Source: Dicyema japonicum (taxonomy: Eukaryota; Dicyemida; Rhombozoa; Dicyemidae). From it: a stretch of DNA of 64,000 nt. Below, in pieces: positions 34,070 through 47,034 of this stretch. The number at the start of each line of letters is the position of its first letter. Position 1 is the first letter of the stretch. Location: contig RDEW01000020.1 of the NCBI GenBank assembly GCA_011109175.1, positions 1,016,042 to 1,080,041 of the forward strand. Reading direction: 5' to 3'. The translations under genes and the position numbers were made by a program. The notes below the pieces were generated by a model that was not told the origin of the DNA, made no database searches, and was given only the letters and a program-made list of their open reading frames with translations.

Positions 34070-35140
34070 CATGCTTAGAGAGTCTACTTAATCACAATTG
34101 TCTGAATATATGCTTGTGTCAGATTTTTGGAGCTTTTCTAATTCTTCGACATGTTTTAATGCGTGTTGGGAGGTGATTCCTATGTCGACCAGAGTGATGT
34201 TGTCGCTCCTTTTATCAAACACAAAAATATCTCGTTTGCTATTCTTTACCTTCGTATCCTTGGCTACTGTTGTATCCACTCTAATCTCCACTGACTCGTT
34301 CGCAACAATAGACTTCACGGAGTGTGTCTTGATTCCCCTAGTCTTATTAATTCCATATTTAAGAGACAGATGTATGCATTTAGCCACTCCATTATGTCTA
34401 CAAAAGTAGTCGCCGACCACCCATTGCCGCCAAGAAGTGGACATATTTCCTAGCAGAATTACAATGACTACATAGTAGAAGAATAAATTTCAGTTTTGTA
34501 TAAGACACAACAATATTTGTTAATTAAAGATTTCTCCTGGATCTCTTTCAAAAGTTCAGATGCATAACAGCGGGTTCTTTGTATCTTCGATGGATGAATT
34601 ATATGATTGTGAACATACGTTCTTTCTTTTTGTGACCCGCAGAATCACTTCTTTCCTCGAACAATACTTCGTCTCTCAACAGGTAGAGTTTTTATTTGTT
34701 TCTAGGCCTCAAATGAATCAGTTCCTTTACAAGATCTTTCCTTTTGTTTTGGTGGATTAGTTCAAATTCTAAAGGTTAGATATCCATGAGTTCAATGTAG
34801 TAAGGATAAAACTTATTCATTTATGGCTTTGGACACATTACCCGAGTTCAATCATGTATTTGCCAGACTGTTTATCTTCTTTTAACTCCATTAAATATTA
34901 ACTTGGACATTTGGTTTTTCAAAACGTTGCTTTTTCAATCCTATAGGGTCATCGAGTACCCGATACAATTAGCAAGTATCCACTGATTCAAAAGATTTAT
35001 TCACGTCTATCCACACATGGCCATATTATTCCTGTTCTGCTAGTCGATCAACTGGTTAAGTGTTGCTTGTTCTATTTCCCTTTGATACCTTCTTTGGGTT
35101 CCCAATGCATCCCTCAATATATCCTGAAAGTTTGCTGCTC
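34070..35140 (-). pseudogene. LINE family A, decayed copy
   Basis: Minus strand: YGHVWIDVNKSFESVDT (about 35,020-34,970) is the polymerase motif A block (xxWIDxxKAFDSV). At 34,409-34,300: YFCRHNGVAKCIHLSLKYGI, as in the 12-kb copy. At 34,240-34,150: KRDIFVFDKRSDNITLVDIG, the endonuclease (RPD region), then LKHVEELEKLQKSD. The zinc-knuckle cysteines before YFCRHN are lost. Confidence 0.7.
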
Positions 35141-35141
35141 A

Positions 35142-35155
35142 NNNNNNNNNNNNNN
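35142..35155. other. Assembly gap, 14 N
   Basis: Run of N within a LINE-rich stretch. Confidence 0.99.
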
Positions 35156-35342
35156 AAAGTTACAACCAAGAACAGAAGCTCACATATATCCATCAGGCTT
35201 ATTTGGTGTTGGAAAAAAACTCAAATGTGAACCCGAACAAGATAAGGAATGGTCTGCCTGTCTTCTGGTAGATAGAAAGCAAAAGAGCAAAGCGATATAT
35301 CCATTTCCTGAGTCTGTGCAATTGTAAATTTAGATATGGCTC

Positions 35343-35552
35343 CGCGTGGTGCTATAGTTTGTCAAAAATTATTTTCTTTTCCACGATGGCGTCTTTGGAT
35401 CCATCTTACTGAGAAAACGCCCGATACCTGGCCGGGATCAAATAGATTCAACTATTCTTTCCCCGGGGACAATGTCGTTACCTGGAGACAAGTTCTGGAA
35501 CGAGTTAAGATCAAAGAATTAGTTAGTTTGGTTACCCTTGGTCTTTGGAATA
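35343..35552 (+). repeat. Dispersed repeat A, copy 4
   Basis: gcgtggtgctatag at the start, cctggccgggatcaaa and ccccggggac inside, ttacccttggtctttgg at the end. Confidence 0.7.
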
Positions 35553-38500
35553 AATAAGAATTCAAACTTTGTCATTGAGGATAGGTATGATTCTCCTTTT
35601 GTACTCTGACACTTGTGTTCTCTAGAAAACCTTCAGAAGGATTCACACAAGACTAAAGGTCTCACTAATAACAAATCTGTGATATCCCCCGAGACCAAGC
35701 TCACTTACTTTCACTCTGCTTTCGATCCCCCTAGTGATAACTTCAACTAAGTTGAAATAGGTAATAATTCAAATAGAATTTAGGGTTATCCCAGTCTATT
35801 TCATAGAGTTGAACATTGCCACGTGATTTTTTTGGTGAGACTTTTAACTTTTCTGATATAAATACATTTTTAAAAACAGGTGGCAATGAATAGCTACCAT
35901 ACGCTATTCGTAGGGTGGAAAGGAGTCGTAAGCAACGTCCCTATGACGTGTTCGTATGCTTGGAGTAGTTGAGTGATCAACTGTGAATTTGTTGATCTAT
36001 ACATTAGTGCCAAAATGATAGAGACTTCCCAAATCGAATAACCATAGAGTTTGTCTAGTTCAGTCTGGAGTGAATGCTTCAAGAATTCAGTTATCCAATA
36101 TTTGGTGTCTTTGAATACTCTATATTTGTGTTGTTCATTACAAAAAGTAGTTTTTTATCTAAAGTTTTGAAAGGATTTTTTTAGTCCGAGAAATGAAAAC
36201 TGTGTTCTCTCAATTTTAAAGTTTTACTGGACCGCGTGCAGGCGGAGCTTGCGAGCTTCGATTATTTGGCAAACGACACAGAGTCTTTTCTGGAACCTCC
36301 ACAGCCCGGACTTTTTTGGCATGTGTCCTCAAATTGGTTTACCGACTGCTATGCTGTTCTGCTGATTCTTCAGCACGCAGTTGTTGGATGTAAACATTCA
36401 CTCACTTTTTCGTAAATATTTTTATTTGCTCAAAACTTTTTTTTAATTAAAATCCGTCCATTTATCTGCGAGTTATCGTGTCAAATGTATACAGACAACA
36501 TTCAGCTTTAATAAGTATACATTTATTTTTTACCCACGTGGGNTTATTTGCTCAAAACTTTTTTTTAATTAAAATCCGTCCATTTATCTGCGAGTTATCG
36601 TGTCAAATGTATACAGACAATATTCAGCTTTAATAAGTATACATTTATTTTTTACCCACGTAGGCTATCCCTCATTGTCCTTCATCTCCGGGATCTTGAA
36701 TTAGTGCCTAGAAAGTTTCTTGGTATGATTATCAACAAAACGCATAGATCGTGGCCTTAAACTATTTTAACATTAAAAATAAACTTAGCAGTTCTGAACT
36801 TTTCATTGAACGAATCTGTGATGACAGACAATCCATTCCTAGAAATTCGATTTTGACTACCTCGCTCGTCCACACCACTTTATCTGAGTGAGTCACACCA
36901 TCCAACATTGCTTTCAAAGCTTGTAGCTTACCGTTATTTATTCGACACATTACAATCTCTTAGACATTATTAAGTTCCCAAGACAGACATCCAACATCAA
37001 CTGTATTTTCAATCTCCATGCTTTATTAAACTCGTTAGAAATAGACATAGACCACCCAACAAAATATAAAATCACTAAATAAATGAATAAAATAGAAAGA
37101 AATAAAAAATGTTTTGTTTGTATAAAATAAATAAAATAATAAATTCAACAGTGATCATAGTATTGTTCGTGGAGGATAAACAAAATTGCATAACAGAACA
37201 CGATCGTTGGCGGTCCATACTTTATGCACCAGTTCATTAGATTCGATTTGGTCTCAAAACCAAGACCGTAGTAACGATTGTCTTATGGGAGTAACATAAT
37301 ACGGTAGTTTCTAAAGGTTTCTTCGGATCCAAGATTGTTCTTTGTCTCTTGTACGAGCAGATATCAATTTTCTAAAGTGGCAGATCTTCAGATTGTTGCT
37401 CATTGTTGGTTAGAGAGTGCTTTGTCGTTTTGTGGCAATTGCGAACGAGGGTTTTGAACTCAAGCATCATAAATACATAATTTTTTCAGAGAAAAACAGA
37501 AGCACGTCACCACTTCAACCATTAAAACCGATGTTGGGGTATCCCTTTTTATTCTGTGCTTATGGAATTTTAATTTCGAACCTTTAGACGATTTATTCTT
37601 TATAGCGTAAATGGTCCGCTTAACTATGTTCTCCACCAAATATTTTCCTCATTACATGACCCCGTGGTAATCCGGACCAATAAGTCCGCTTTATCAATTT
37701 TTGTATCTCCGAATCCGATGCCTTCTATCGTTAAGCGTTAGAACTCACCAAAACACGCAAATTGAAAAAAAACCCACGTCTTTTTAAAATTCCGATTAAC
37801 GAGAAGTGTCTTGTATTCAGAAAAGCAATGGGTACAATGGAGGAGCACATCAAAAACTTAAAAAAAATGAAACTACCTTATCAACCTGTTCGCCAATCTC
37901 GAGGAAATCTGACTGGAAGATGGCTACTACTGAGCATTACCGAATCTTTCGCTCCCAAATATTGTATTGGTTTCTCCTAGTCTTTGCTGGAGGCACTACA
38001 AACTCGGATACGCACTCAGATTGAAACAGATTATCACGTTAAGCTAAATTCCATCGCATTTTTGAATGTCCACATCCCACTTCCTGGTGTCTTCATGAAG
38101 CACTATTCTTCCAAACTGACTTAATCACAAACGATTCAAAATATCATAATCTTCGTGAACCTATATGAGAAATGACCCTCTTTGGCTAACTGGTAAAAAA
38201 GAAAGTGACTTATATCACATCACACTTGAAGAAACAATTAGTCATTTTCAATGACAAATACTTGAATCTCGAACAGCTCAGGTCAAGGACTTCAATACTT
38301 TCCCCGACCTCATTTTATGTTGCCCGTCACTATCTTCAACGATGTGGAGGAAAACTATATATGACATTACTTCAGAACATAATCCACATATCTTTCAATT
38401 AAAAAGTCTCGTGAAAACCGTCAAGATATTTAACAAGATGGCGTTGAATCCCATGGGTTCCTGTAGTTTTATTTTGTCCATTATATTGTTACAGTACACA

Positions 38501-39259
38501 CCAACTGAGCAAATATCAGATACTCTGCTGTAGGGGAAATCTGCTCTTCAATAGTAGAACTAACAGATTCATAAAAATGATAAAAATAGTAATCGCTTAC
38601 TTGCTGGTGGAAAATGACAAATTTAACTGATTTTGGGATGTTATTGCTATTAAACAAAATAAATTTAAAACACAAGGAGATAATTCCGAGGAAGATAGTC
38701 ATCTGGATCTATTTAATTTCCTATGTTGACTGGAGGATCATACATCCATGTTCACAAAGAGTGACCATTGAGGCCTAATAGAGACACTTTCGGTAGAAGT
38801 ACACAAGGTCACTTATGTTTTACTGTAACATAATATTTTCAAAAACATGGATAAAAAATCTTGCATTACATCCTCGGGGTATATATACGCAGATAGAACA
38901 CTATCATCACCAGTCTGTTTTCCTATTTTTTGTAAAGAATTCTTAAGGATTCACTCAGAAGATTACAGCATTTTCTAGAATGTTCCATTTATATTCAAAG
39001 TGTAGATGGCCGTTATAACCAGGACTATTGCAAGTTTAAAGTTTGACAGACCTGGGAAGCTGTTATTGATATACTTATACACTTTACTAACATCGCAGTA
39101 AACTAAGGAATCACTTAGTAAAATAGTTCGTAAGCAACTCACTAAACAGGCTCCATCAATATTATTCAGGAATTGCGAGCGTATTCCCTCTAACAATTTC
39201 CTTGAAAATCCGCTGAATCAGCAATCCTTCTCTTAGGTTGTTACTCTTTTTTACTATCA
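35553..39259. other. No supported gene; possible orphan exon and N duplication
   Basis: 36,222-36,392 is GC-richer than its surroundings and open in all three plus frames. The most protein-like frame reads LDRVQAELASFDYLANDTES and VSSNWFTDCYAVLLILQHAV. I cannot name it. 36,422-36,542 is repeated at 36,544-36,664 across the N at 36,543. The remainder has short frames without motifs (for example 38,975-39,196, minus). Confidence 0.35.
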
Positions 39260-41060
39260 ATGATCCGATGGCATATTAAAAAATCGATTTGTGTTCTATG
39301 ATCCATGAAATCAAATTTATTAAACCCTAACTGCACTAATAAAGAAATTATCCTCCATCCACATATCAATTCTTCGTTTCTGACCTGTCTTTTCAATGAT
39401 CACAGAACGCTTAGAGGGTACGCTACAATAATTTCCTCGAAACTAGTCCTGTTCAAAAAAGTGAAACGAGAAGTCACATCCAAGGCTTCCTGAAAGTCGA
39501 GGAGATGTAAACATTAAGTGAACTAGAGATATGCTCAAATTCACCAAAGTTACGTCACTGCCTCAATTTTTGAAAAATTAACCACCTGGTTAATTTGGTT
39601 ATCCAATCTGATCGTTTCCAGGCATGCCTGCAAAGACCTTCAGATTAGAAGGTAGGGATGTCCATCGGCGTCAAAGTACACCTAGAGACTTCGTTCAAGG
39701 TTATTTGTCTATGAGATCTGCCTGCTTCTTTCTTCTTTCTGCAGGAGAGAGCATTTAGACCAAAACAGTAGATCTGGTATCCGTATCGGCAAGGATGTAA
39801 CACACAGACTTTTAATTCCAATCTTATTGAGATCCCAATACGGATGCACTCATCAACCATAAAGGTCCCAAAATTTTACTAGGAATGGCGTTTAGCCATG
39901 CATCGCTCTCGGTAGACGCTCCCGACAACAAAATGGCATGATGATGTTGGTTAGATGACGGAAGCAGATCTTTAAAGACTACCAGCAAACGACATTGTTC
40001 AGACCCCGTTGAGAAATCATGGAAGTTTGAGCTCCATGCCTCACGAGCATGATCAATGNACAAAAAGGCATGATGATGTTGGTTAGATGACGAAAGTATA
40101 TCTTAAAAAAATACCAACAAGCGACATTGTTCAGTCCCCGTTAAGAGATTATGGAAGTTTGAGCTCCAGGCCTCACGAGCATGATCGATGACAATGGTGT
40201 TACTGATGTGCAAGGAAATAAATGTCTACTGGGTTTCAAATTAAAGCCCTCCGAGTCTGACAGTGTGGCCTGCTTCCATGAGTAATCATCGAACCGGACG
40301 TTGAAGATACGACCCACCGTCGAACAGAAGTTTCGTCAATGTATGCGAGTTGGTCACGCTGGGTGAAATAGCGAGCAGTCCTCAGGACATATGCAAGTCT
40401 CTGTATGTTGAGGCTCTTTTTCGGGAGGAAAAATGACGTATGCACGTCAATTACACACTAGCAGTCCAGTATTTCTCTGAGTAACAGTCGTTTTTCACGC
40501 ACTCTCCTTATTGCATGCATGATGATATGAGGGATCCGAGGAAGATTAGGTCTTCGTCAAGTGTGGAAATAGATTCAGGCAGAAAATTTCAGAAAGATGA
40601 GACGGCTTTTGAATACTTATATTTTGAAAGTACACAATTGTAAATTTCGCATTTAGTGCAATTTAATTTCAGTCCAGAATCCAACAGCGCTGGAATTATC
40701 ACCCCCACATCATGGAAAATAGTATCTGAAGAATGACGTTGATCTTGCTGCCAAACATGTAGTCGATCCAGATTTTGTTTTATTTTTGACGTATAACCAA
40801 ACAACCGCTTCAAGTTTGAGTTTTTCTTTGTGGGAATATGTTCCCAATGAGTAGGTTCCTTGGAATAATATGAAGTAACGCAAAAGTCATTGATTAGCAA
40901 GTTATGGTAGATCTTCCAGAGCTAAACCATCCTGGGATTCATGTTGAGGAAAAGATAATGTACAATCCTAGAGTACGCGCTATTAAACTAGAGGTAAGAA
41001 AGATCGGCCTGTATGAAGCAGGGATTCCTTCAGTTTTCCGGATCTATCAAAACAATTATC
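39260..41060 (-). pseudogene. LINE family D reverse transcriptase, 3' two-thirds
   Basis: Minus-strand order: PASYRPI (about 41,010; possibly a separate LINE piece), IPALLDSGLKLNCTKCEIYN (40,690-40,630), SLNIQRLAYVLRTARYFTQR (about 40,410-40,350), RFDDYSW...ATLSDSEGF-type frames (about 40,290-40,230), AWLNAIPSKILG (about 39,890), then MVDECIRIGISIRLELKVCV, HPCRYG, GLNALSC and GRSHRQ (39,860-39,690). The last part is the Cys-knuckle that in related LINE proteins reads CxCG...GLHGLSC...GRxxRH. Several frameshifts and one artefactual duplication (N at 40,059) are present. Confidence 0.72.
39930..40195. repeat. About 130-bp duplication across a single N (40059)
   Basis: The two copies, each starting near aaaa(t/g)gcatgatgatgttgg, differ at roughly one base in twelve. 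That is more than sequencing error, so they may be two alleles or two repeat copies joined. Confidence 0.7.
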
Positions 41061-41319
41061 ATAAAATATTTAACTTTAAAATTAAAATTAATTCCAAAAA
41101 TCACTGTTAAACTGAAAAAACTAAACTAAGTCTACACAAGTTCGTTGCGGGCGAGCACTTCCTTTTTGGCATTGGTGTCCATTTTTGTTTTTTTTTGATT
41201 ATTGTCTCCATGGGAGTCAATGCTCTGATGTTTTCCCTCAAAGATTTTTTATGAAAATAAAAATAATATTTTAATAATTTTTTTAAAATTAAATTTATTT
41301 AAAATTTATTAAAAGTTTG

Positions 41320-41450
41320 GGAGCTTGAATGGCCATGTTGTTTCCTCTCGAGATATGCTCTCGAAGCCATCAGTCTCACGTGGATCCTTGGTGACTCTTT
41401 GGATTATTGAGCCTTTCCGAAGAACTATATCGTCAGCTTTTAATAATGTA
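41320..41450 (-). mobile_element. LINE family D 3' end fragment
   Basis: The complement encodes the ERIS-type terminus with the shared gggagcttgaatggcc end followed by an AT-rich tail. Only the terminal 100 bp or so is recognisable. Confidence 0.6.
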
Positions 41451-43850
41451 ATTATCCTTAAAAATAAGTAGTCATATTTTATATGAGGATTGACTTGGGC
41501 CTACCAGCAAATCGTGTATGGAGGGATATTTCATGAAATAAGGTACCCCACACATTGGGTAATAAGGATTTTGTGTTACTTCAAACAAAAAAGGAACCAG
41601 CTTTTGACAACGGAAGGTACATTTGAATAATTATTGAGATTCTGTGAGGTAACAAAATTTTTAAGAAGGAAGGGACAGTTAACATGATTGGGTTCACGTA
41701 ATAAATATTATTTTCAAATGAACGATTCTCCAATTATCATTTTCTTCTTTTCAAAAGAAAAATGAATAAGAATAATATCCAAATATCTCTGACCACTGAG
41801 GGGGAGGCCCACAAAATACATGTCTTTTTAAACAGGACACTAAAACGACTTTCAGGGTTTGACTCGAAGCAAATGTACTAAATGAGGGAAGTTCTGCGTT
41901 ATGGGATAGGGTTAGATCACATGGAATCCTACCTATAATGAAGGAATGAGTTGAAATACTCATTGGGGTTAGCCTTGTTAAAGTTTTTACCGATGTTTAC
42001 AGTCTTTTGTACTTTTCTGACCGATACCTTCTCAATGGGCGTAAAAATGTCAGTGAAGAAGTCTTTTTCGAAAATATATTTAAATTTGATGAAAAAGGAA
42101 TGAGAATGCTCCTTCCGTGAAAAAAAATTCCTGTACTCAGATCGAGATTCAGGTTCTTAGTGACTTATTTCGAGGCTTTCATACGGAACACAGCTTAATT
42201 TACTCAAGGCGAGAAACATGAATGTGGGAGATGTGATATGACTAAATTTCTCTGACTTTGGTGTCTACACATGTCTTGTCAAACTGAGAAACAAATAAAA
42301 TTGTTGGAAGGAAATTATTCCAACAGAAAAGGAGTAATACTATAATTTTAGTGCCAGAAAATGACAATCAACTGAATTATCCAATGAACTGAAAAAGTAA
42401 GTTTAAATTAATTTTGGGAATAACAATAAATACGTGGACTCTAATATTTCGTCGATGGGGTATTTGACTTGTATGACTTATAGCCAAAGAAAGTCACCAA
42501 TAAAGTAAGATTCCTTTTAACCTAACTTTGACAAACCTTATTAACAAGGGAAAGTAAAGAGGTTATTAATTTGAGGCTTCTTACCACATTTACTGCCTTA
42601 GCTTGGACTCTCCTCTGCGACCTCAGACCCCTCTTATGGTTCATTCCGTGCGCCGACATACGAGTCAATGATGTCATCTCTTTTAAGGAAGTTATCTTTG
42701 AGACATCTCTGATCGACAGTAATAACAAATCTTTGTCCTCATCTAAGGCAATCTTATCCTCACTCTCCTAGATTTTTATGAATAGTCCATAGAGAGCGGT
42801 GGAATGATCGTAGGTGAAAAAACGTACGCGACTTCATTTTTAAGTCAAGTAAGTCATTATAAAACAAAAACTGCTAATTAAGTTATAAGAGAATTACTAC
42901 GAAACTGTAGAGCTTGCCAACCTACTTGTACAGTCTTTCCAAAATATCAAAAAACACTGGGTTATCTTTAAAGATAAGTCCCAGATACTTTAGTAGGGTT
43001 TTTGAAACCTCGAATAAGATTTTGGATAGTTTCGCCAAACTTGCAAATTTTTCTTTCCAACAATAGTGGAATCCTTTTCTCGATTATCAACTGACTCGGA
43101 ATGGCTCATCTACGGGAGATAACCCGTAACTATTGATGACTCACCCTTCCAGGATTCGCAACGTAGTCTGGAAGATATTGTATTCCCGATGGCTTCCAAT
43201 AACCCCCTGTAATCCTCTAACTAACACTGTCAAAAGTGTCATTGGTTTCGATAAGCCAATAGCTCAATGACAGGATGGCACTCGAAAGAATTTATCTCTT
43301 CATTCCACCCGGAAACTATTCATCTCCCTAGCGATGCGCTCTGTATATAACTAGTTAGTACGCTACAGTCTGGAGACACAGTCTGAATACTATTCTGAGA
43401 TTTGACTAGAAAAATAACTATGCTACGAAACCAATTAAGACATATCTAAAAAGCTTTGTGCACCACCAGGGCATGACGTAAAAGTAGTGGATCTCTCCGT
43501 ACTCTTTGTTCTCTCTCAGACCGTTAAGTAAATTACTCAACCATCACAAACTGTTGAATGTAAAGATAAATGGTTTGCCACAAATCATTTTTACTCTTTG
43601 TTCTCTCTCGGACCATTAAGTAGATTACTCAACCATCACAAACTGTTGAATGTAAAGATAAATGGTTTGCCACAAATCATTTTATATTTAGTTACGACAT
43701 TAAGTTCCTTGAATAGTCAAGTGGGTTTGTCTGCATGGTTTTAATCAGTAGCTAAAAATATTAGTTTAGAAATCAACTATGCCAGATCTGCTACTAATTA
43801 ACATGGTGATTTAGTAGTTTCTTATAGGAACACGAGGCGTGTGAATATTC
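41451..43850. other. No supported gene; 92-bp tandem duplication
   Basis: 43,501-43,592 and 43,593-43,684 are near-identical tandem copies. A 66-codon frame at 42,571-42,771 begins with a hydrophobic segment (TTFTALAWTLLC) but has no other support. Confidence 0.35.
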
Positions 43851-46700
43851 CCGTTTATGGAAACGTCAGTTTTCTTTCTATCAAAGTGAGTTCTTTGTCG
43901 ACGGCAACGTTGTTACGTTGTTCTTTGTCGACCTCGATACGTTGTTTTGTTTAATATAGAGAAGTATGTTTCCATGGCCTGATTAGCCGGTGCCATTTCC
44001 GAAGCTCTTAGGATATGTCTAAAGAGCTGTCATTTCGCAGAATTAACTTTGTTCCCAATCTTTGTTGTTTGAGTAATTCTATATAGCTCGTTGTTGGCTA
44101 TCCTGTTTGGCCAGTAGACTTCCAAAAGATGTCGCAGTTGTTTTCTGCGGAAAGAGTTAAGGTTTTCCAAGTTTTTGATGGTTAAGCCTCAGGTCCCCGC
44201 GTTATAGAGTAAAATTGGTTCGATAAAGGAGTTGTACAACCGAATTCGAAGGGGAGTTTCTATGGACTTTCATCGCATCCAGATCGACCACAATTTTTTG
44301 AAAGAAGCAACCGCCAGAACTTTCTTGTGAATAACGTCCTCCGAGTCCCCGAGGAGAGAATCAACTTTCTTGCATGTTCTCTAGTATTCCTCGTTTCTCG
44401 TCATGCAACGGGATATGCTAGTTCTATCCGTTTTGTCTGGGTTTACAACCAGGGACCAGTCCTCTAAGCCTTGAAAGATCACTTTTAGTATAGTTTCCAG
44501 CGTATCCCTATCCCGGCAGACGAAATTACTTCCATCACGTTAGAGAAACAATTCTTTTTCCGGAGAGGTCTTAGAGCAGCCTCCATGTATATTATGAATA
44601 GGAGCGGGGATAACAAGTTTCCCTGTAGTGCGCCGGTGTCGGTTTTAAATCTTGTTGAGTTGTAATTCCCCACGCGCACTGATAGCGACGTGTTGGAGAG
44701 TAAAAATATGATCATACGTAATGCATCCTCGTATAGAATACTCTCCATTACGTGCATTAGCTTCTTGCGGTTGATAGTGAAGAAAGCACGAGATAAGTCA
44801 ATTCCAAGGATTGAGATTTCTTCTCTGTGTATCTGTCACATTGCACACATCTACCTGTGGCTCCATACTACGTCGCTGTCGACCTCTTAGGTCTGAATCC
44901 ACATTGACTTGGGTTCAAGAATTCTTTTACAGAGCCTGAAATATGATCCAGCACAACAAGAGAGTATTTTTATCGTATTCATTAGTGTAATTGGTTGTAG
45001 GCTGTTTAAATTTTTCTGAATTGAGATCAAGATGCCATTCCCCGCATCAAATGGACTATGACATTTGAACGTTCTGTTCAGGACTGTGCAGATTAACTCA
45101 GCCTGTCTGGCGCGTATTTCAATAATTCAGCATTTACGTTGTCCGTTCCAGGGGCTCTGCCATTCTTGAGCATATCAAAAGCTGGAAAAAAAACTTTGTA
45201 ATGCGTGATGCATTGATTAAAGTCTCTGGGAATTCCTGCGAACGGTTTTCAGTGTTCAATGAGATTTAGTCGTCCTTTGTAAAAGGTTGCAATTTTGTTT
45301 GCTGATTCCTGGCCGTTGATTATTACTCTGATTCTTTCCGGTCTGGTATTGCGGGATAATTGTTTAACAGCAGCAAACATCCTTGCACCATGGTTGTACC
45401 GTAGCCAGTTATCCAGTGTATACCTTGCTAGTTTCCTCACTCTTCCCTTTATTTTGTATTTGCTTCTGTTGCGTTCTCTATTAAGAGACTCAGTTTGGCT
45501 TGTCGAGTATGATTCAGCTGCAGAATATGCTCTAGAGCTACTGACGACTCGATTAAGAGTCGGAGTTTCCTTTAGTTTTTTTGACAGTTCTTTTATTTCT
45601 TTGTCAAAAGTTCCCTTGAACCTCCTTGGGCGATTTCCCAGTACCATCCCAGCAGCCTGCCTGACTCTGATAGAAATATTCTTCCATAACAGCCCGGGTG
45701 ACATATTCGTGTCGACATTTTCCAAGTTTCGATATTTTCTCGCCGTACTTTTTAAGGGTATTGTCGGAAGCACATAGAGCCTCCACGGCCAAGGTCCTGC
45801 TCCGCGTACATGGTCGCTTAGAGATTCCAAAACGTCGCTTTAGAATGAGACGTGACACTAGTAGTCTGTGATCACTCAAGGTCACCATGCCACTGAACGT
45901 TCGGGAGTCTGTGAGTAGACCCTTCTGTGTTTGCCTGCATAGTATGTAGTCAATTTGGTTAAATATATGGACTCGATTTCCACAGGAGTCTTTCCTCTGC
46001 CTCGTCCACGTCGTAATATGTCGTGCTACAAATGAATAATCCAAATGACTCACAGAAATGTATAAGGGCCTCCCCGGACAGATTTCTGATCCCTCGAGAG
46101 TGGCTGCCCTTAGCAAGCTGATTCGTCCCGCTTTTTCCCCACTTTTGAATTCCAGTCATTCGCTATAAAGAGCGTGTAGGAGCTTGACAGGGAGGAGTAA
46201 GCCGATGATAAGGACGAGTAGAAATTGTCAAGTTCCTCTGCGTTGGCGGATATTCTCACTGTGGTCGGTGCATATACAATGATAATCGATAGAGTAGTAT
46301 TATGGTTGTTTCCGAGGCGTAGTTGGAGGATGGCAATCCTGTCGTTAATACCCCATGCTCTATGAGCCACCACAGCTGCGTCCACGCATATAGCGAACCC
46401 CATCCCATAATGCCGACAGTCTGACGGTAACAGGAGCAGCCGATACCCGTTCATTTATTTTATTGAACCAAAAAACGACCGTCATATCCAAAATGACAAA
46501 ATTCAGGTGATCCCAGCTTCCCTCAACAGTCTCCGCATCTTTTCTCTGTGTTCCGACTGCGTTCATGCATATTTCCGATATGGATGGGGTCCGGATACAC
46601 GAGCCCTTCGCAGGGGCTATTGTTTCTTCCAGGCCACGTTAGTTTCCTGGAAACAGCATGCATATATTCCATATCGTTAGAGGTCAGCACATAAGTGTTG
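43851..46700 (-). pseudogene. LINE family B, near full-length APE-type copy
   Basis: The longest LINE copy here. Minus strand from 46,690: LCFQETNVAW-like APE motif, YGMGFAICVD, VYAPTTVRISANAEELDNFY and FIANDWNSKVGKKRD (the GDFNAKVG box, with Asp-Phe altered). Then GNRVHIFNQIDYILC, SDHRLLVSRLILK and the linker. Polymerase pieces follow at 44,900-44,480 (CGFRPKRSTA, QGNLLSPLLFIIYMEAALRP) and DWSLVVNPDKT at 44,460. The YADD box is destroyed (about 44,540). The thumb has LYNSFIEPILLYNAGT and WQLFRHILRASEMAPANQAM (about 44,030). Many frameshifts. A family C tail lies inside its 5' part. Confidence 0.85.
46490..46625 (-). mobile_element. LINE family C 3' tail nested in LINE B
   Basis: cccctgcgaagg...ccatatcggaaat...ggaacacagagaaaagatg...gggatcacctgaatttt on the minus strand matches 58,836-58,975 and the family C end at 15,735-15,870. 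The shared peptide ends GIT before TGA or its equivalent. Confidence 0.6.
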
Positions 46701-46764
46701 TCTTTTTACGTATGATGTTAGTTCTTTCACATTGAATGATCCAATAGTGAATAGGGAAATTTAA

Positions 46765-47034
46765 ATGCATGAAGAAGACATCCTGTGCATGAAAGGCACG
46801 TCACCACCTAAACCAAGATATCGAATGGTCGAGGGAATGAAAGAAATAGCAGGTCGTATTTGCAAAACAGGTTATTCCAAACATTTCCTGTTTAAATACT
46901 ATATTGGACTGGTTGAGTTTGAACCGGAAGAGTACGCTGAGACGGATCTTTATATACATCGACTGTTGAGGAGGAATCATGTCCTTGCTAGGTCGGCAAA
47001 TATAGACCGACTGTACATGATAGGTCTGTAGTAA
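46765..47034 (+). pseudogene. LINE family A thumb-region fragment
   Basis: EYAETDLYIHRLLRRNHVLA and NIDRLYMIGL match the DRLY thumb block of the family A copy at 11,950-12,080. Truncated by a stop at 47,032-47,034. Confidence 0.65.
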
